From Monilinia fructicola (lineage: Eukaryota > Ascomycota > Leotiomycetes > Helotiales > Sclerotiniaceae), in NCBI GenBank assembly GCA_008692225.1, contig VICG01000012.1, forward strand, positions 1,860,001 to 1,924,000: a DNA stretch of 64,000 nucleotides. Reading direction: 5' to 3'. Of this stretch, positions 35,071 to 47,167 are shown piece by piece (position 1 is the stretch's first letter; each line of letters begins with the position of its first letter). The notes beneath the pieces are model-generated. The model was not told where the DNA came from. It saw only the letters and a list, made by a program, of their open reading frames with translations, and searched no databases. The position numbers and the translations under genes were made by a program.

Positions 35071-36011
35071 ATAGGAAAGTGGGAGTTAGGTTAGGTTAAG
35101 GAATCAATGCACTGGAGGTTTTGTCCCTGTCATTTGATTTGCGAATATGAATATCGCTTTTGGTCACGTTAGAGGGAACATTCGAGTCGTCAAAGCGTGC
35201 GTGTTCCGGTTGCGAATCAGGTATCTTATTCCTGTCGTATGACCTCTTGTTCAAGAGAGAAAGTTCGTGTTCATTTTTTAGAAATAGAAGACTCGATTTT
35301 AGGACGTATCAACAGATAAAGGAATGGATACTTTCAAGAATATCATCACGAGTATCCAAGTACCATCCGAACTATAGCAACTCTACTCGATTTTATTCGA
35401 ACATAAAAACCAACCTGAATATTCCAATACTTCTAACTTCCATCTTGGATCATCAAACGAGAATCCCATATTACTATCCAATCTCCTCCTCACTCTTCCT
35501 TTCTAACATTGAATCCCGCACCCTATCAACACCCCACCCTCAAGTTCTATTCTCCTAGAGAGTTAGATTAGATCATAATTCCCTAATAACATACTAGTAT
35601 TTGGTCTCGATTATTAGGATATGCTATTCTTAACTAAAGAGATGATAAGCAGTGGGTAAATGATTAATTGATTGAGGCATCATCAAGTGAGATTTATATA
35701 ATATTAATGGGGAGTGTAGAATGAAGTGTAGAGAGTGAAAATTGATGAATTGTTTGGTTGAAGTTTATATGATAAACTCTCGCGACCTCTCTTAAGCCAT
35801 TGCATCCATGTCCACGGTGCGGTGCGTTTTAGGCACGGTCACGTGATACCGCGTCGCGACATGTTTAACTCTCATCATCGCCTTGCCACATTCAAGAAAA
35901 ATAACAACATCAAAACGCAACCACAATCCAATTGAAATATTCACAGCCCAGTATATTTGAAGGTGTCAAATTAGTGAATAGTTTGATAGGAAGCAATCAA
36001 GTGACAACATA
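35071..36011. other. FRE-RAD54 intergenic region
   Basis: No gene supported. The plus frame at 35160-35558 is low-complexity and lacks a domain. The right half carries GC-rich palindromic sites about 150-170 bp before the RAD54 start. Confidence 0.5.
35838..35861. promoter_or_regulatory. E-box plus GCGTCGCGAC site upstream of RAD54
   Basis: GGTCACGTGATACC contains the palindromic E-box CACGTG (35840-35845). GCGTCGCGAC follows at 35851-35860. The pair stands out in AT-rich sequence about 155 bp upstream of the RAD54 ATG. E-boxes bind bHLH factors of the Cbf1/Pho4 type. A role at this gene is inference only. Confidence 0.3.
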
Positions 36012-38593
36012 ATGATAACGCCACCGAGCGAGAGTGAGAGTGTGAACGCGCAAACACCAATTCCTCTCGCAGGCAAAAAGAGAGTTGGGCTTGCAGAGAC
36101 TCCTCAATCGGCTAATCGACTCAAACAACCTTTTCAAATCACGCTCGGCGAAGATAAGGAAAATACCCCTCCTGCGACACAGAGAGGGAGACTATATGGC
36201 GGAACCCCTCAATCAGTCGATAAATTAATAAAACCATTCCGATGTCCTGGGTCAGCAACGGTAACTCGAGCCTCCGTAAAACCCGCTCGAAAGCGGCGGA
36301 AGGTTGATTATGGAGGGGCAGATGGGTGAGCAGGAAGATGGAGATAAGCCTTGGACGAATGAAGACCGATTGGCTCTGGCAAATAGAGATGCGAATAAGT
36401 TTCCCGTTTTCCAGGTCAAGGATAAAGATGCCATGTTCAAAAAACGCTTTTCGGTGCCTCTGATAAACAAAGACAGGGGAGGATATAATCCTAATCGACC
36501 CCCGCCAACTCTTGGACTGAGACAGGGTGCGGTATTCGTTGCGAAGGCTTTACATGATCCAAGTGGCGAGTTTGCGATTGTTCTCTACGACCCTACGATT
36601 GATGAGAAGCCGAGGAGTATTGAACAAGCCAAAAAGGAAGAAGAAGATGCCAAGAAAGAAGACGCAAAGGGCGATGAGCCTCAAAAATCTGTAGTAAAAA
36701 CTGGACGCCCCATTGGCTCATAAAAGTTTGGCGGAAATATTAGGAATAAAGAAGGTTGTGGAAGGCGAACGGCCTAAAGTCCCAGTTGTGATTGATCCTC
36801 GACTCGCAAAGGTTTTGCGACCTCATCAAAATTGAAGGTGTGAAGTTTATGTACAGATGTGTTACTGGTATGGTGGACGACAGGGCGAATGGATGTATCA
36901 TGGCAGATGAAATGGGTTTGGGAAAGACTTTGCAGTGCATTACTCTCATGTGGACAATGTTGAAGCAATCTACCGATGCGGGAAAGCCGACTATCAATAA
37001 AGCGATTATTGCTTGTCCATCGAGTTTAGTCAAGAATTGGGCAAATGAGTTGGTCAAGTGGTTGGGTCCGGATGCCATTCAACCATTCGCAATCGATGGT
37101 AAAGCCTCTAAGGAGGAGCTCATCCAGCAATTGCGTCAATGGGCTATCGCAAGTGGTCGGTCCATTACTAGGCCTGTTATTATTGTTTCTTATGAAACTT
37201 TACGACTTTACGTTGATGAGCTTAAACATACTCAAATCGGACTAATGTTGTGTGACGAAGGTCATCGATTGAAGAATGGAGACAGCCAAAACATTTGTAG
37301 CATTGAACAGTCTGAATGTCACTAGAAGAGTCATTTTATCCGGAACGCCAATTCAGAACGATTTTGACAGAGTATTTCTCCCTTGTCAGTTTCGCAAATC
37401 CCGGTCTTTTAGGTACTCGAATGGAGTTCCGCAAGAGGTATGAAACTGCCTATTCAACGTGGTCGAGATGCCGCTGGCAGCGATAAAGATCGACAAAAAG
37501 GAGATGAATGTATTAGAGATCTCCTCAATGTCGTCAACAAAATTTATCATTCGCCGGACAAACGATATTCTCTCCAAATACTTGCCTGTTAAATACGAAC
37601 ACGTCGTGTTTTGTAGCCTCGCACCCTTTCAACTCGATCTATACAATCATTTCATCACCAGTCCAGATATCAAGGCTCTCCTAAGAGGAAAAGGAAGCCA
37701 ACCTCTCAAAGCAATTGGTATGCTTAAGAAGCTTTGTAATCATCCTGACCTTCTGAACCTTTCCGAAGATCTCCCCGGCTGTGAACAATACTGGCCGGAA
37801 GACTACGTTCCTAAAGATGGACGCGGCCGCGATCGCGACATCAAACCTTGGTACTCAGGTAAAATGCAAGTCCTGGACCGCATGCTCGCGCGCATTCGTC
37901 AAGATACAAACGACAAAATTGTGTTGATTTCCAATTACACACAGACTCTCGACATGTTCGATAAACTGTGTCGAAGCCGCGGCTACGGTTCCTTGCGTCT
38001 CGACGGTACCATGAATGTAACCAAGCGTCAAAAGCTCGTCGATAAGTTCAACGACCCAGACGGTCATGAATTTGTCTTCTTACTGAGTAGCAAGGCCGGT
38101 GGATGCGGTCTCAATCTCATTGGAGCCAACCGCCTGGTTCTCTTCGACCCTGATTGGAATCCCGCTGCTGACCAACAAGCCCTTGCTCGAGTATGGCGTG
38201 ATGGTCAAAAGAAAGATTGTTTTGTCTATCGCTTTATCGCCACGGGGACCATTGAGGAAAAAAATCTTTCAACGCCAATCCCACAAACAATCACTTTCAT
38301 CGTGTGTTGTGGATTCTGCGGAAGACGTCGAGAGGCATTTTAGTTTGGATTCCTTGAGGGAGTTGTTCCAGTATAGGAAGGATACCACCAGTGATACTCA
38401 TGATACATTCAAATGTAAGAGATGCAAGCCGGATGGGAAACAGTTCTTGAAGGCTCAAGCTATGATGTATGGCGATACGAGCACGTGGAATCATTTTGTC
38501 AACAGTGGACTTGGGACGATTCAAGATTTGTTGTTACGGCAGGAGTGTGGGGATGAGAATGTCAGTGCGGTCTTTCAGTATATTAGTCATTAG
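36012..38593 (+). CDS. RAD54: RAD54 homologous-recombination DNA translocase (SNF2 family), eight +1 frameshifts
   Basis: A dsDNA-dependent ATPase that stimulates Rad51 strand exchange and remodels chromatin at breaks. The single exon carries all SNF2 motifs: I CIMADEMGLGKTLQC, II LMLCDEGHRLKN, III ILSGTPIQND, IV KIVLISNYTQTLD, V GGCGLNLIGANRLVLFDPDW and VI ALARVWRDGQKK, then the C-terminal Cys-rich FKCKRCKPDG and the end FQYISH. The frame breaks at GGG (36332), CCCC (36709), AAAA (36828), AAAA (37288), TTTT (37364), AAA (37444), AAAA (37545) and A7 (38257), each by one extra base. 2582 bp minus 8 gives exactly 858 codons (857 aa), a normal length for the family. Residues on either side of each break continue the family sequence without loss, which argues for sequence error rather than a dead gene. 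Confidence 0.93.
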
Positions 38594-39937
38594 GGTGACG
38601 CTGGGAAGCAATTGGGTGGGAGCGGGTTTTGATTTTGGGGCATTGGCCTGTTGGAGGCGCATTACCTTCTTATCTCTCTGTATTGTTTGGGAAGTGGAAA
38701 GGGGGGACCGGAGAGCGGGCTTGAACTCCTCAAAATGGTCACTCTAAGCGGGGCGTTCTGGTATGATAATGACTGAAAGCGATCATATGCTATAGAAAGA
38801 AGCTATCTGATCTGATCTTTTTTGTTTGTTTGTTTTTTTATTTCGTTTTGTTTGATTCCCAAGGTCGCCGCCTCACTCACCTATCGCATAAATCCTCCCA
38901 TATACTCGAGTATACCAATAAAAGATTCATCAAAAGTCATCTGGAGTGCACGCACTCTTACTTTATCCCCGAGTCCCACCCATCCAGTTCCGCATCGTCC
39001 TACATTCCATGCCCTGCCCTGCCCTGCCCTCCCTCCCTCCCTGCAGCACAATCCTTCCTTCCTTCCTTCCTCCCTCCCCTCCATTCATCCATCCATCCAT
39101 CCATCCATCCATCCATCCATCCATCCATCCATCCATCCATCCATCATATCACACAACACAGACAAAGACACAGACACAGACACAGACGCACACAAAGACA
39201 CCGCCAGGGTAGGCTCGTACAACGAAAGCAGAAAGCACAGCATATGATGGGATATTCGCTTGTGCAAGCCGCATCGTGACACGTGTGAGAGGGAAAGGAA
39301 CGCGGAAGCGAAAGATGCTACGGGCGATAGTGGCGTGAGGCTCTTGCAACTCACGGGGGGAGGGGGGGAATCAGATGCCTGCCCACTTTACACGAGGGTG
39401 GCGTTTGATAGCTGTGGGACAAGGGGACGTGAGCAAGTTTTCATGGCGTCGTGCTACTGGGTTATCAGTTCATGTGTGTGGGGACGGGTGCGCATGTCGA
39501 TTGGCGAGTTGCACTGGATGAGACAAGGCACAGATATCACGTACGACAGAAGGTCGATGGCAAGGGCGGGTTATCGTTTACGCATTGGGATTGCAGGGGC
39601 GGGAAAGATCTCTGCATGGGCCATGTGCTAAGCTATGGATATCGTATTGGAGCTAGAGTATTATAACTGCGATATGCATATGTATTCCTGCCACAGTGAA
39701 CAATCTGACAACAGATGAATACCCATGTATGATAAGAGATGACATGAGCGTTAAGAATAGAGAGTCCAATGTTGAATTAGACGTGAGATGAAGAGTGGAA
39801 TCGAACACTTGCAAAGGCAATACTGTGTCCTATGTCGAGAGAGAGAGAGAGAGAGAACAGACATGTACGTGACGTCGGTCACCCAATTGAATCCATGCGT
39901 GAGGCCACAAGGTGAACATTGATGGTTGAAGTCGAAA
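38594..39937. other. gene-free interval with CATC microsatellite
   Basis: Contains the CATC array, CCCTG and CTTCC tracts before it, and ACACAGAC repeats after it. Overlapping open frames on both strands here come from the repeats. The plus frame at 39260-39631 has no recognisable domain. Confidence 0.55.
39086..39145. repeat. CATC tetranucleotide microsatellite
   Basis: About 15 uninterrupted copies, flanked by CTTCC and CCCTG mini-repeats at 39005-39070. It keeps several frames open and so generates spurious ORFs. Confidence 0.95.
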
Positions 39938-40578
39938 CTAATTCCACTTCCTGAGATCACGAGAGAAGGCGTGTGGAAGAGAAAATTGGTTGATGATCAA
40001 ATGAGTGATGATGCTACATGTAGCGGGAGATTCGAGTTCTTTTGGTGATTTAGACAATGACATTTTTGGAAAGATGCAAGTGTTGCTGAGGATTGATATT
40101 CCTCCCTGTGTACCACCACTGTTAGAATCGTCACCGCAATCGGGCTGCCCAAGTAAGAAAATGAAACACAAGATGGCCATCATCAAGACTTACGGTGGGT
40201 TGGGCTGTCTGAAATGTTACAGCAAGCAAACTGGCCGCCGCTGCATGTGCTAGATCCCCCACCCAAGAGGGAACCAAGGAGCGGGACATCTAGATTTACA
40301 CCTATTGATGTTGTCAGCATAAAAATTCTGATCACCACTGGTGGATCCAGACAATTGATGGGTAAACATCAACAGCACAGTTCCATGACTTACAGCCGAA
40401 ACCCAACAAACTACCAACGAGCCCAGCACTGGATTCTGGCGCTTTATTACAGCAGTGGATCGATAGTTCCTTGAGAACATGTTGGAACACTATCCCGAGC
40501 GAAGACTCCCATTTCCGTGGGGATAGCAATGGCCACCGAAGCCAACGAGAGAACAGTGGTAGCGAAAGTGAAACGCAT
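39938..40578 (-). CDS. hydrophobin-like small secreted cysteine-rich protein (class I spacing), frameshifted
   Basis: Hydrophobins self-assemble at air-water interfaces and coat aerial hyphae and spores. Exon 1 (40578-40394) begins MRFTFATTVLSLASVAIA, a clear signal peptide, then VPTCSQG; a +1 shift near 40470 leads to HCCNKAPESSAGLVGSLLG. A 92-bp intron (40302-40393) joins to exon 2 (40301-40194): GCVNLDVPLLGSLLGGGSST, then CSGGQFACCN. A 49-bp intron leads to exon 3 with PDCGDDSN and SILSNTC. The order C, CC, C, C, CC, C is the hydrophobin pattern, with about 18 residues between Cys3-4 and Cys4-5. A further single-base shift is needed after FACCN. The final Cys and the roughly 45-residue tail are uncertain. 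A TATAAAA lies about 155 bp upstream. Confidence 0.7.
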
Positions 40579-40730
40579 TTTGATTTCAAGAAAGGTAGTA
40601 TGAATTTTGGTGCTTGAATTAAAGAGCGAGTAGAAGCTAGCTAGAATTTCTTTTGGAGCAAGATTGTTCAGCGAATGTCAAGCAAATGTGAGTTGATGAG
40701 GAGATGGGACAGAGAGCGGGGAACAGAGAT

Positions 40731-40737
40731 TTTATAG
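40731..40737 (-). promoter_or_regulatory. TATA box of the hydrophobin gene
   Basis: TATAAAA on the minus strand, about 155 bp upstream of the hydrophobin ATG. It is followed by a pyrimidine-rich leader with CTCATCAACTCACATTTGCT and AAAATCAAAATG-like context. Typical of highly expressed fungal genes. The assignment is inference from position. Confidence 0.45.
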
Positions 40738-41940
40738 ACAGGAGATTCTCATGAAACTGTGACATTGAAAAGTCAAGGCGAGAGCCATCGTCCATAGGAA
40801 CCAGGCTCATTGGGCCGTCAAGGGGCTGAAATATTGAAAGCAGTAGGTGCAAAGTTTCTTCAAGGTCTCTGACCGAGTATTCCTACTCCGGAAGAAAGAA
40901 CCTTCATCCTCATGTCACTAGGAAAACGCCAATCGACCTTGTTTGTCTGTTATGCCGTCCTATTTTGGAACTGGGTATTCCGATCCTAAATTTTCATGTG
41001 AATCATTTAAATTAAGATGTTTCTTACACAGAAAAAAGGAAGGAGCTATCGTGGCAAGCGTGACCACAGTGTGTAGAAGACGGTATACAACACCCCACAA
41101 TTGGGTAAAATCGTATCAGAGCACTTTCCATTGTGACGATGCACGACGTCAATATTGGACTTTTGGGCTAAAGTCTATTGCCACGTTGTGACAAGCCCTA
41201 CACTTGAAAAGAAGACTGAAAAGCTCAGAACCAAAGTCGATAGATCTTCGGATTCTTCATAGGTCCCCGGGAAATTAACCTCAAGTTGTGCATCGTAGCT
41301 AGTAGCTCAAGGCAACACCACGGTGCATAGTGAGGGGAAAATAAAATTATTTACGATGCTGAACACATGTAGAGCGTGTGATGCTTCTTTGACACTATTC
41401 TCCGGTCAACCAGGCATACTAGGATGATCCCAAAGATCTGATTCCCTATTTTTCATGGTCAATGTGCTACTTAAGATTTGGCAAACCAAAAGTTCTCATC
41501 GAATACCCAATATCCTGAATTTATGTAAACCTCGCTTGTCCCCTTCTGAGCACCATGCGCAAAAGAATAGAGAGGAGTGATTGCTATCCGAGGTCAGCTT
41601 AGTTTGGATTCCAAACGGTCCACCAGACTCCAATATTGGCCGCTACAATCAAAATCCAGCATCTTCAAGCCCTCATCATGTATGATTAACTTTCCCAGTT
41701 TCGCTCGTTTCCCTCTATTTCCGCCACCAGCTTTTTCTTGTCCAATACTAAGGTCCAATCGATCGTTATGATCGTTTTGATATGGTCAGCTCGTCTAGAA
41801 AGTTATGTAATCTCTGTGTCAAGGGCGGAGAGTCTTCTTCGTATGACGAGCTGATTGAGCAAGGTCTTGGTGGTAGGGAAGGAAGATCTTCACCATTACT
41901 TGCATATATGGGAGCATGAGACGTTTGATGCGGCTGAGTT
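40738..41940. other. 1.2-kb intergenic interval
   Basis: Upstream of the hydrophobin gene and downstream of the 41941-43491 gene, both on the minus strand. Open frames at 40943-41191 and 41577-41771 show nothing recognisable. Confidence 0.45.
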
Positions 41941-43491
41941 TCAGGTGGATGTTTGGGGGCTATGGGTAGATAATCTTTTCCGAAAACTTCCTAGTTTCCG
42001 GGTGAGTTTAGACGGACCACTCTTGACTTGAGCTGCAGCCGAATCCATCTTTTCTCTGTCGAACAAATCTGAACTTGGTAGATTGAAGCGAAGTTCGCTC
42101 ACAGTCACCGAGTTCGATGAGGCAAGAGCGTCTGCGGATTACTGGAGCTGGCAATCTGTGTCGGCAACGTAAGGATCGACCAGCACCACCGGTGGAAAAT
42201 GTGCAGGTACCACCCCAAGGGCTCAAGAAAGTGTAACCCTTGGCGCGAGAATTTTCGGATCCTTCCGCGTGCCGATTATCTGAATCAAATTGCTGCGGAC
42301 CATCCGAGCTGGCGCTGCTATTTCTGCTGTGACTTACCGAGAAATCAGATATCGTCCTTTTATGCTGCTTGAAAGGTTTATTCCATGAACTAGCCCATTC
42401 CATTGAGACTTGACGGTGGAAGCCTGATCCGGAGACCCCAGACTTTTGCGTTACTGGTGTGGGGCCTTCATTTCCGGGAGATTTAGGACGAGCTTCTTGT
42501 GACTCCCGATTTAGAGTTGTACCACCGAGCTTGATATTGCCTATCGGATGAGTGCTGTGGCGAAAGTAGTTATATCCTGGTGTTGTGATAAGCAACAGAA
42601 ATATCATAGTAAGGCTTCTTAGTCGTCGTCCTCCCACCCGTTGGTGGATTTGATTTTCCTTCAACGATGCCGACATTCCATTGGCCACCCGAAGTTGGGT
42701 CTCTTCGGATGATAGTTATGGAAAATGCCTTTGCAAGATCGTCCATGGGTTTGGGCCTTTCAAACATGGTATGGCTACTTGGAGGCCGCTGTGATGTTTC
42801 CACGACCGTATAATTAGAGCTAGCAATTTGAGGCGACTCTGCAGTGGATGTTGAATCTTGAGGGGTTACTTTCGGACTTGGCTTCCTGCTGTAGGTATTG
42901 GAACGTACAAGAGGATTCTGACCTACAGACCGCCGGGAGGTACCTGCTTCTGCCATCGCTGGCGTATTGGTGAGGTTATCGCGCGGATTCACGACGGTAC
43001 CTTGTCCCGACGTAGCTCCCCTCTGAATATCTAGCGCACTTTCTTGTTGTCGGGAGCGCTCCGAGTTAAATAAAGTTTGCCTATCGATATCTAAAGACTG
43101 GGCTCTCGAGCCATCGGGTAAAGGTTTTCGGGCTAAAGTCTTTCTAGACAATGCCCCGAGCAGGAACTGGCTGCTCCTCGGCCAAAAGTTGAGCATCCTC
43201 ATCCGAGTTTAGATGCAAGTAATATAAAGAGCTTGCGATATCCTCGGACGTAACATTCTTGAGTTGTGGTTTCAAGGTAGTAAGAATAATGTCTGAGGAG
43301 AAATCAGCCATGATGGTCAGCGCCTCTATTTTCCTATCACACTCACCATTGCTACCAGGCACTCGAGCGATATAAAGTACTAGATTGGCCCTCTTTTGCT
43401 CGGTTGGGTTTCGTGGATATTTCGGAGGGTTTGCCGCAAGTTGGGTGAGTCCAGAAAGTGAGTTTGCTTCAACAAAATCCTGAGGAGACAT
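41941..43491 (-). CDS. conserved fungal protein of unknown function (GYTFLSPWGG motif)
   Basis: I recognise this as a type of protein seen across filamentous ascomycetes but know no function for it. Start MSPQDFVEANSLSGLTQLAA. Conserved-looking segments: YPRNPTEQKRANLVLYIARV, VTSEDIASSLYYLHL, ARKPLPDGSRAQS, a Ser/Thr/Pro-rich middle, ITIIRRDPTSGGQWNVG, ISVAITTPGYNYF and GYTFLSPWGGTCTFSTGGAG, then a basic C-terminus (KLTRKLGSFRKRLS). A 54-bp intron (43346-43293, GTGAGT...CTCAG) is in frame, so unspliced RNA would add 18 residues. Three +1 shifts (GGGG at 43153, TT near 42585, CC near 42135) account for the frame changes. 1551 bp minus 3 minus 54 gives 498 codons (497 aa). No transmembrane segment or signal peptide. 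Probably soluble and regulatory, but this is not established. Confidence 0.75.
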
Positions 43492-45405
43492 GATTTTCTC
43501 TGGTAGTTGAAACGGATATTGGGATTGAGTTTGAGGGAAGGGAGCAAGAGGGGAAGAGAAAGAAGGGGGGTGGAGAAGGAGGAAAGGCTCTTCTTTTTTT
43601 TTTCCTGCTTTTTCTTCTTCTTCTTCTGGTTCTTCTTCTCTTTACATCCGTGTTCCTTTCTCTATGACTCTATGAATGAATGATACTCAGCCGGGAAAGC
43701 AAAGTAAGGCGTTCGCTAGATAGAACAAACTGATATATCCCAGATATAGTAGGGAGAGGGAGATAGTGCATAAATTGGGTATCTTAAACTGAACGTGACT
43801 TTGCTGCAGGGGTATCTATGGGGGGTATGGCGAATAGCTGGCTAAGCTGGTTGATGGGAGAACAGGAAAGGATGGGAAGGGAAGGGAAGGGAAGGGAAGA
43901 AAGGGAAGGGAAGGGGAGGGAAGGGGAGGGAAAGGAAGGGAAAGAAAGTAAAGTAAAGCAAAGGAAAGGAGTAAAAGTAAGTAAAACGAAGCAAGCTGGT
44001 GTAACAAGGAACTGAAGAAGTTATTATTGTAGCGATATTGAAGGTAATGGTAATGATTGCCACGACATCATATCATAATATGTTTGATCCACACTTATTA
44101 AGTGTAAATAGATGTAATAATATGATATAATAGTGGTAATAATAATATAATGACATATATAATGAATGATATATAATGAGATGGTGATAATAGTAATAAA
44201 AGAGGAGGAGGAAAGGAGGACGAAAAGGAGAGGAAAAGAATATCAGGTGAGTGTTGAATGATTGTAAATAATATTCTTAGATTACTAGATACCTAGTATT
44301 TGAGTAGGCGAGTAGATAGATAGAATTTATGGGTACTTGTAGATAAATAGATGAATAGATGAATAGATAAATAGATAAATAGATAAATCTCGAGTAGATA
44401 AATACTTGAGTAAATAAATAAATCAAGAAATAAATAAATCCCTCCCTAATTCACTTTTACAAACTCTCTTTTTTTCCTTTTCCCTTTGAATTATGTCGTT
44501 GGTGGGGTTACTGGGAAATCCCCAACCATCCATTAAATTTCTCTTGCACTGCCTGCCCACCTTCCCTTGGTACGTAACGGCGGTATCTCCCTACTGTCGG
44601 TACCACCTGTACCATCCATCCATCGGTTAATACAACATCCATCCATCCAACCATTCAGCCAACCAACCATCCAACCATCCAACCATCCATAGCTGGAGAT
44701 GGAGAATGTACGAATACCCAGTGGACAGTAGTAATAAATGAGTAAGAGTGATGGATAGGAGGCTGAGCTAAAGTGGCTGGCTGGTGTGTGGCTGGTGTGG
44801 CTGGTGTGTGGCTAGTATATAGTATTTTAGTATGTACGGAGTACCTGTGTGTGAGGCTGGTCTGTACGGCTGGTCTGTACGGCTATTCACTAATCGTGAT
44901 ATCCAATTCACATCCATGGATCCTTTTGTTTTTCTCATTTGTCCACCCCATTTACAAGTACAATACTAGGACAAGTATCTACCAGATACAGTATTACTTA
45001 CTATCCCACGCTCCACTAAACCTAAAGTAGGTAAGCGGCATCGATTCCAGTCCTTCCCTCTCTTGTACCCACCAAAAGAAGACCCTCCCCAACTCAAACC
45101 CTAACTGACCAATTAAAACTCTTCAAAGGTTCGCGCGCACTAGGAACGAACTAAAAAGAAATCTCGAAAAATTAATTTGGCACAGATTATTATCGTACAG
45201 AGGGAGAAAGCTTCATATTTCACCACAATTTCAACCATTATCATATCCATCGTACAGAACAGGACAGGACAGGACAGGACAAAAATTTATGACGACTATG
45301 TTTATTTTGATCCACATTGGATTCAAAATCAAATGACACCATTATTTAATTCCAAGTTGTCCTATCTTCGTATTTCGGTCGTAGTCCGTTAGCCATTGGT
45401 AAAAG
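43492..45405. other. 1.9-kb gene-free interval rich in simple repeats
   Basis: Divergent promoter region between the 43.5-kb gene and the SURF6-like gene. Holds a TTCTTC tract (43610-43640), GGGAA-type minisatellite (43866-43945), GATAAATA tract (44341-44396), CATC/CAAC tracts (44610-44690), GGCTGGTGTGT repeats (44776-44815) and AGGAC (45259-45280). One exact TACGGAGTA lies at 44835-44843. No gene seen. Confidence 0.6.
43866..43945. repeat. GGGAA-type purine minisatellite
   Basis: About 80 bp of imperfect GGGAA/GGGGA units, all purine on the plus strand. Such strand asymmetry can favour triplex or slipped structures (inference). Confidence 0.85.
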
Positions 45406-47167
45406 ATGGCAGAGAGTACTCTTCAAGTTTGTCTACTTTTCCCCGCCTGGACATTGTATCCATTAACACTTGTCCCTCTTAGGACCGATTGCGAGAGCAT
45501 GCAGAGGCATTCGATGGGTTGCTATCTCTGATTCCGGCGAAATATTACTATGGCGAAGATACCAGTGTATGTGAAAACTCGTTCGCTTTGGCTTCAATTG
45601 CTAGTGTCACAATGCTGATGACCATTTTCCGACCTAGGATCAATGGAAGAAGAAGAAGCAAACCAAGCAACAAGCTGCTGCTGCAAGACGCGCAAAGCTT
45701 GATCCAGAGTCGGCAAAGACAGCAAAAGATGTCATGGATGAACGGGCCAAGAAGAGAAAATTAGAAGAGTCTGAGGATGTCGAGGATGGATCCTGAGCTC
45801 GAAGGCATCGAAAAAGAATTACCCAAGCAAGGCTTAAAGAAGCCAGTGGAGAAACCAGCAAAGAAACTGAAGACCGATACCGAATCGACCAAAGAGACAG
45901 ATAAAGCTGCTACCCCGAAGAAGAATCTGACACCCGAGGAAGAGGCGGCGAGATTGGAAAAGAGGAATCAAAAGGAAGAACAGAAAAAGGCCAAGGCAGC
46001 GAAGAAAAACAGCCAAACAAAAGGCGAAGAGGGAAGAGGCTGCTAAGCAAGTCGTTGAATTACCAGCCGAAGATATTCCTGCGCGTGAGTCTACCACTAA
46101 AGATCAAGTGACCGATGAGGAAGTTAGCAAGCAAGCTACCACTACCAAAACCCCTACCAAAAAGTCTATCGAGCATGAAGTTGCGGCAGACGAGGAACCA
46201 GAACACGATCACGAAAATTGGACATTTTGAAGCTGAAGGTCTGGAAGAGCCCGAATCTACAAAATCTTCGCCGCCCTCATCTACTTTCTCAGCACCTAAT
46301 GAAAGATGCAACCAGCGGAGGCACTTCGACATCCTCAACTATAGCTCCTACCGCCCCTCCAAAAGCACATAACCCTTCCAGCTGATCCCGAAATCCTCCG
46401 TTCCAGATTAGCAGCTCGTATCGAAGCTCTACGAGCCGCACGCAAAGCCTCTAACTCTGATGGTACCCCTGTCCGTAATCGCCAAGAACTCATGGAACAA
46501 CGTCGCAAAAAGGAAGAGCAGCGTAGAGCCCATAAGAAAAGAACTCCGACTACAAGCCAAGATTGACGAAGAGGCGCGACGAGAAGCCGCATTAGTATCA
46601 GCAAGAAGCAGTCCAGCAGGAAAGCTTGCTCAGCCCCCTCATTCCGCTCACCCGAAAACAATTTTTGCTTTTGGGAGAGTCGCATTCGCAGATGGCCAAG
46701 GCCCTTAACGAAGACTTGACTGCACTGAAATCGATACCGAAGAAAAAGGGCCCGCAAGGATGTCAACAGTGCACTTGCCGCAGCAGCTAAGAAGCAATCT
46801 CGATTAGAAAGTATGGATGCCGAGAAGCGCGAAGATATCGAAGAGAAAGAACGTTGGTTGATCGCAAAAAAGCGCGTGAATGGCGAGAAGGTTAGAGACG
46901 ACAGTTCGTTATTGAAAAAGACTCTCAAGAGAAAAGAGAAGCAAAAGAAGAAGAGCGAGAAAGAATGGACGGAGAGGATAGATGGAGTGAAGAGAGCGGG
47001 AGCTATGAAACAAAAGAAGAGAGAGGAGAATTTACGTGCAAGGAGAGAAGGGAAGGGTGGAAAAGGGAAAGAAGGGTGGGAAGAGTGGAAAGCCTGCTGG
47101 AGGCGCAAAGAAGAAGAGTAGGCCAGGTTTTGAGGGCAGCTTTGGAGGCGGAGGGAAGAAAAAGTAA
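45406..47167 (+). CDS. SURF6/RRP14-like nucleolar ribosome-biogenesis protein, twelve +1 frameshifts
   Basis: Yeast Rrp14 acts in 40S and 60S pre-rRNA processing and binds nucleic acids. Exons: 45406-45426 (MAESTLQ), 45483-45566 (DRLREHAEAFDGLLSLIPAK, YYYGEDTS) and 45638-47167, with introns of 56 and 71 bp. Exon 3 has a Lys/Glu-rich coiled-coil half (DQWKKKKQTKQQ) and then the SURF6 domain: RSRLAARIEALRAARK, RRKKEEQRRAHKKELRLQAK, FGRVAFADGQALNEDLTALK, SRLESMDAEKREDIEEKERW and the basic tail KKKSRPGFEGSFGGGGKKK. The frame is broken twelve times, always resolved by one extra base in a 2-7-base homopolymer (for example CC 45793, A5 46003, TTTT 46231, CCC 46373, T5 46665, GG 46701, AAA 47075). 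1530 minus 12 gives exactly 506 codons. Product 540 aa. This is the densest error cluster in the window. Confidence 0.88.

Noticed and set aside
36012..38593. Programmed ribosomal frameshifting in RAD54
   Set aside because: Eight separate sites, none with a conserved slippery heptamer plus structure, and the same pattern in eight unrelated neighbouring genes.
38822..39354. Overlapping ORFs on both strands rich in His-Pro-Ser-Ile or Asp-Gly-Trp-Met
   Set aside because: They are direct translations of the CATC array.
46335..47108. 257-codon minus-strand open frame
   Set aside because: It is antisense to the Lys/Glu-rich SURF6 exon, and A/G-rich coding sequence leaves the opposite strand open. 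The plus-strand translation matches the SURF6 domain.
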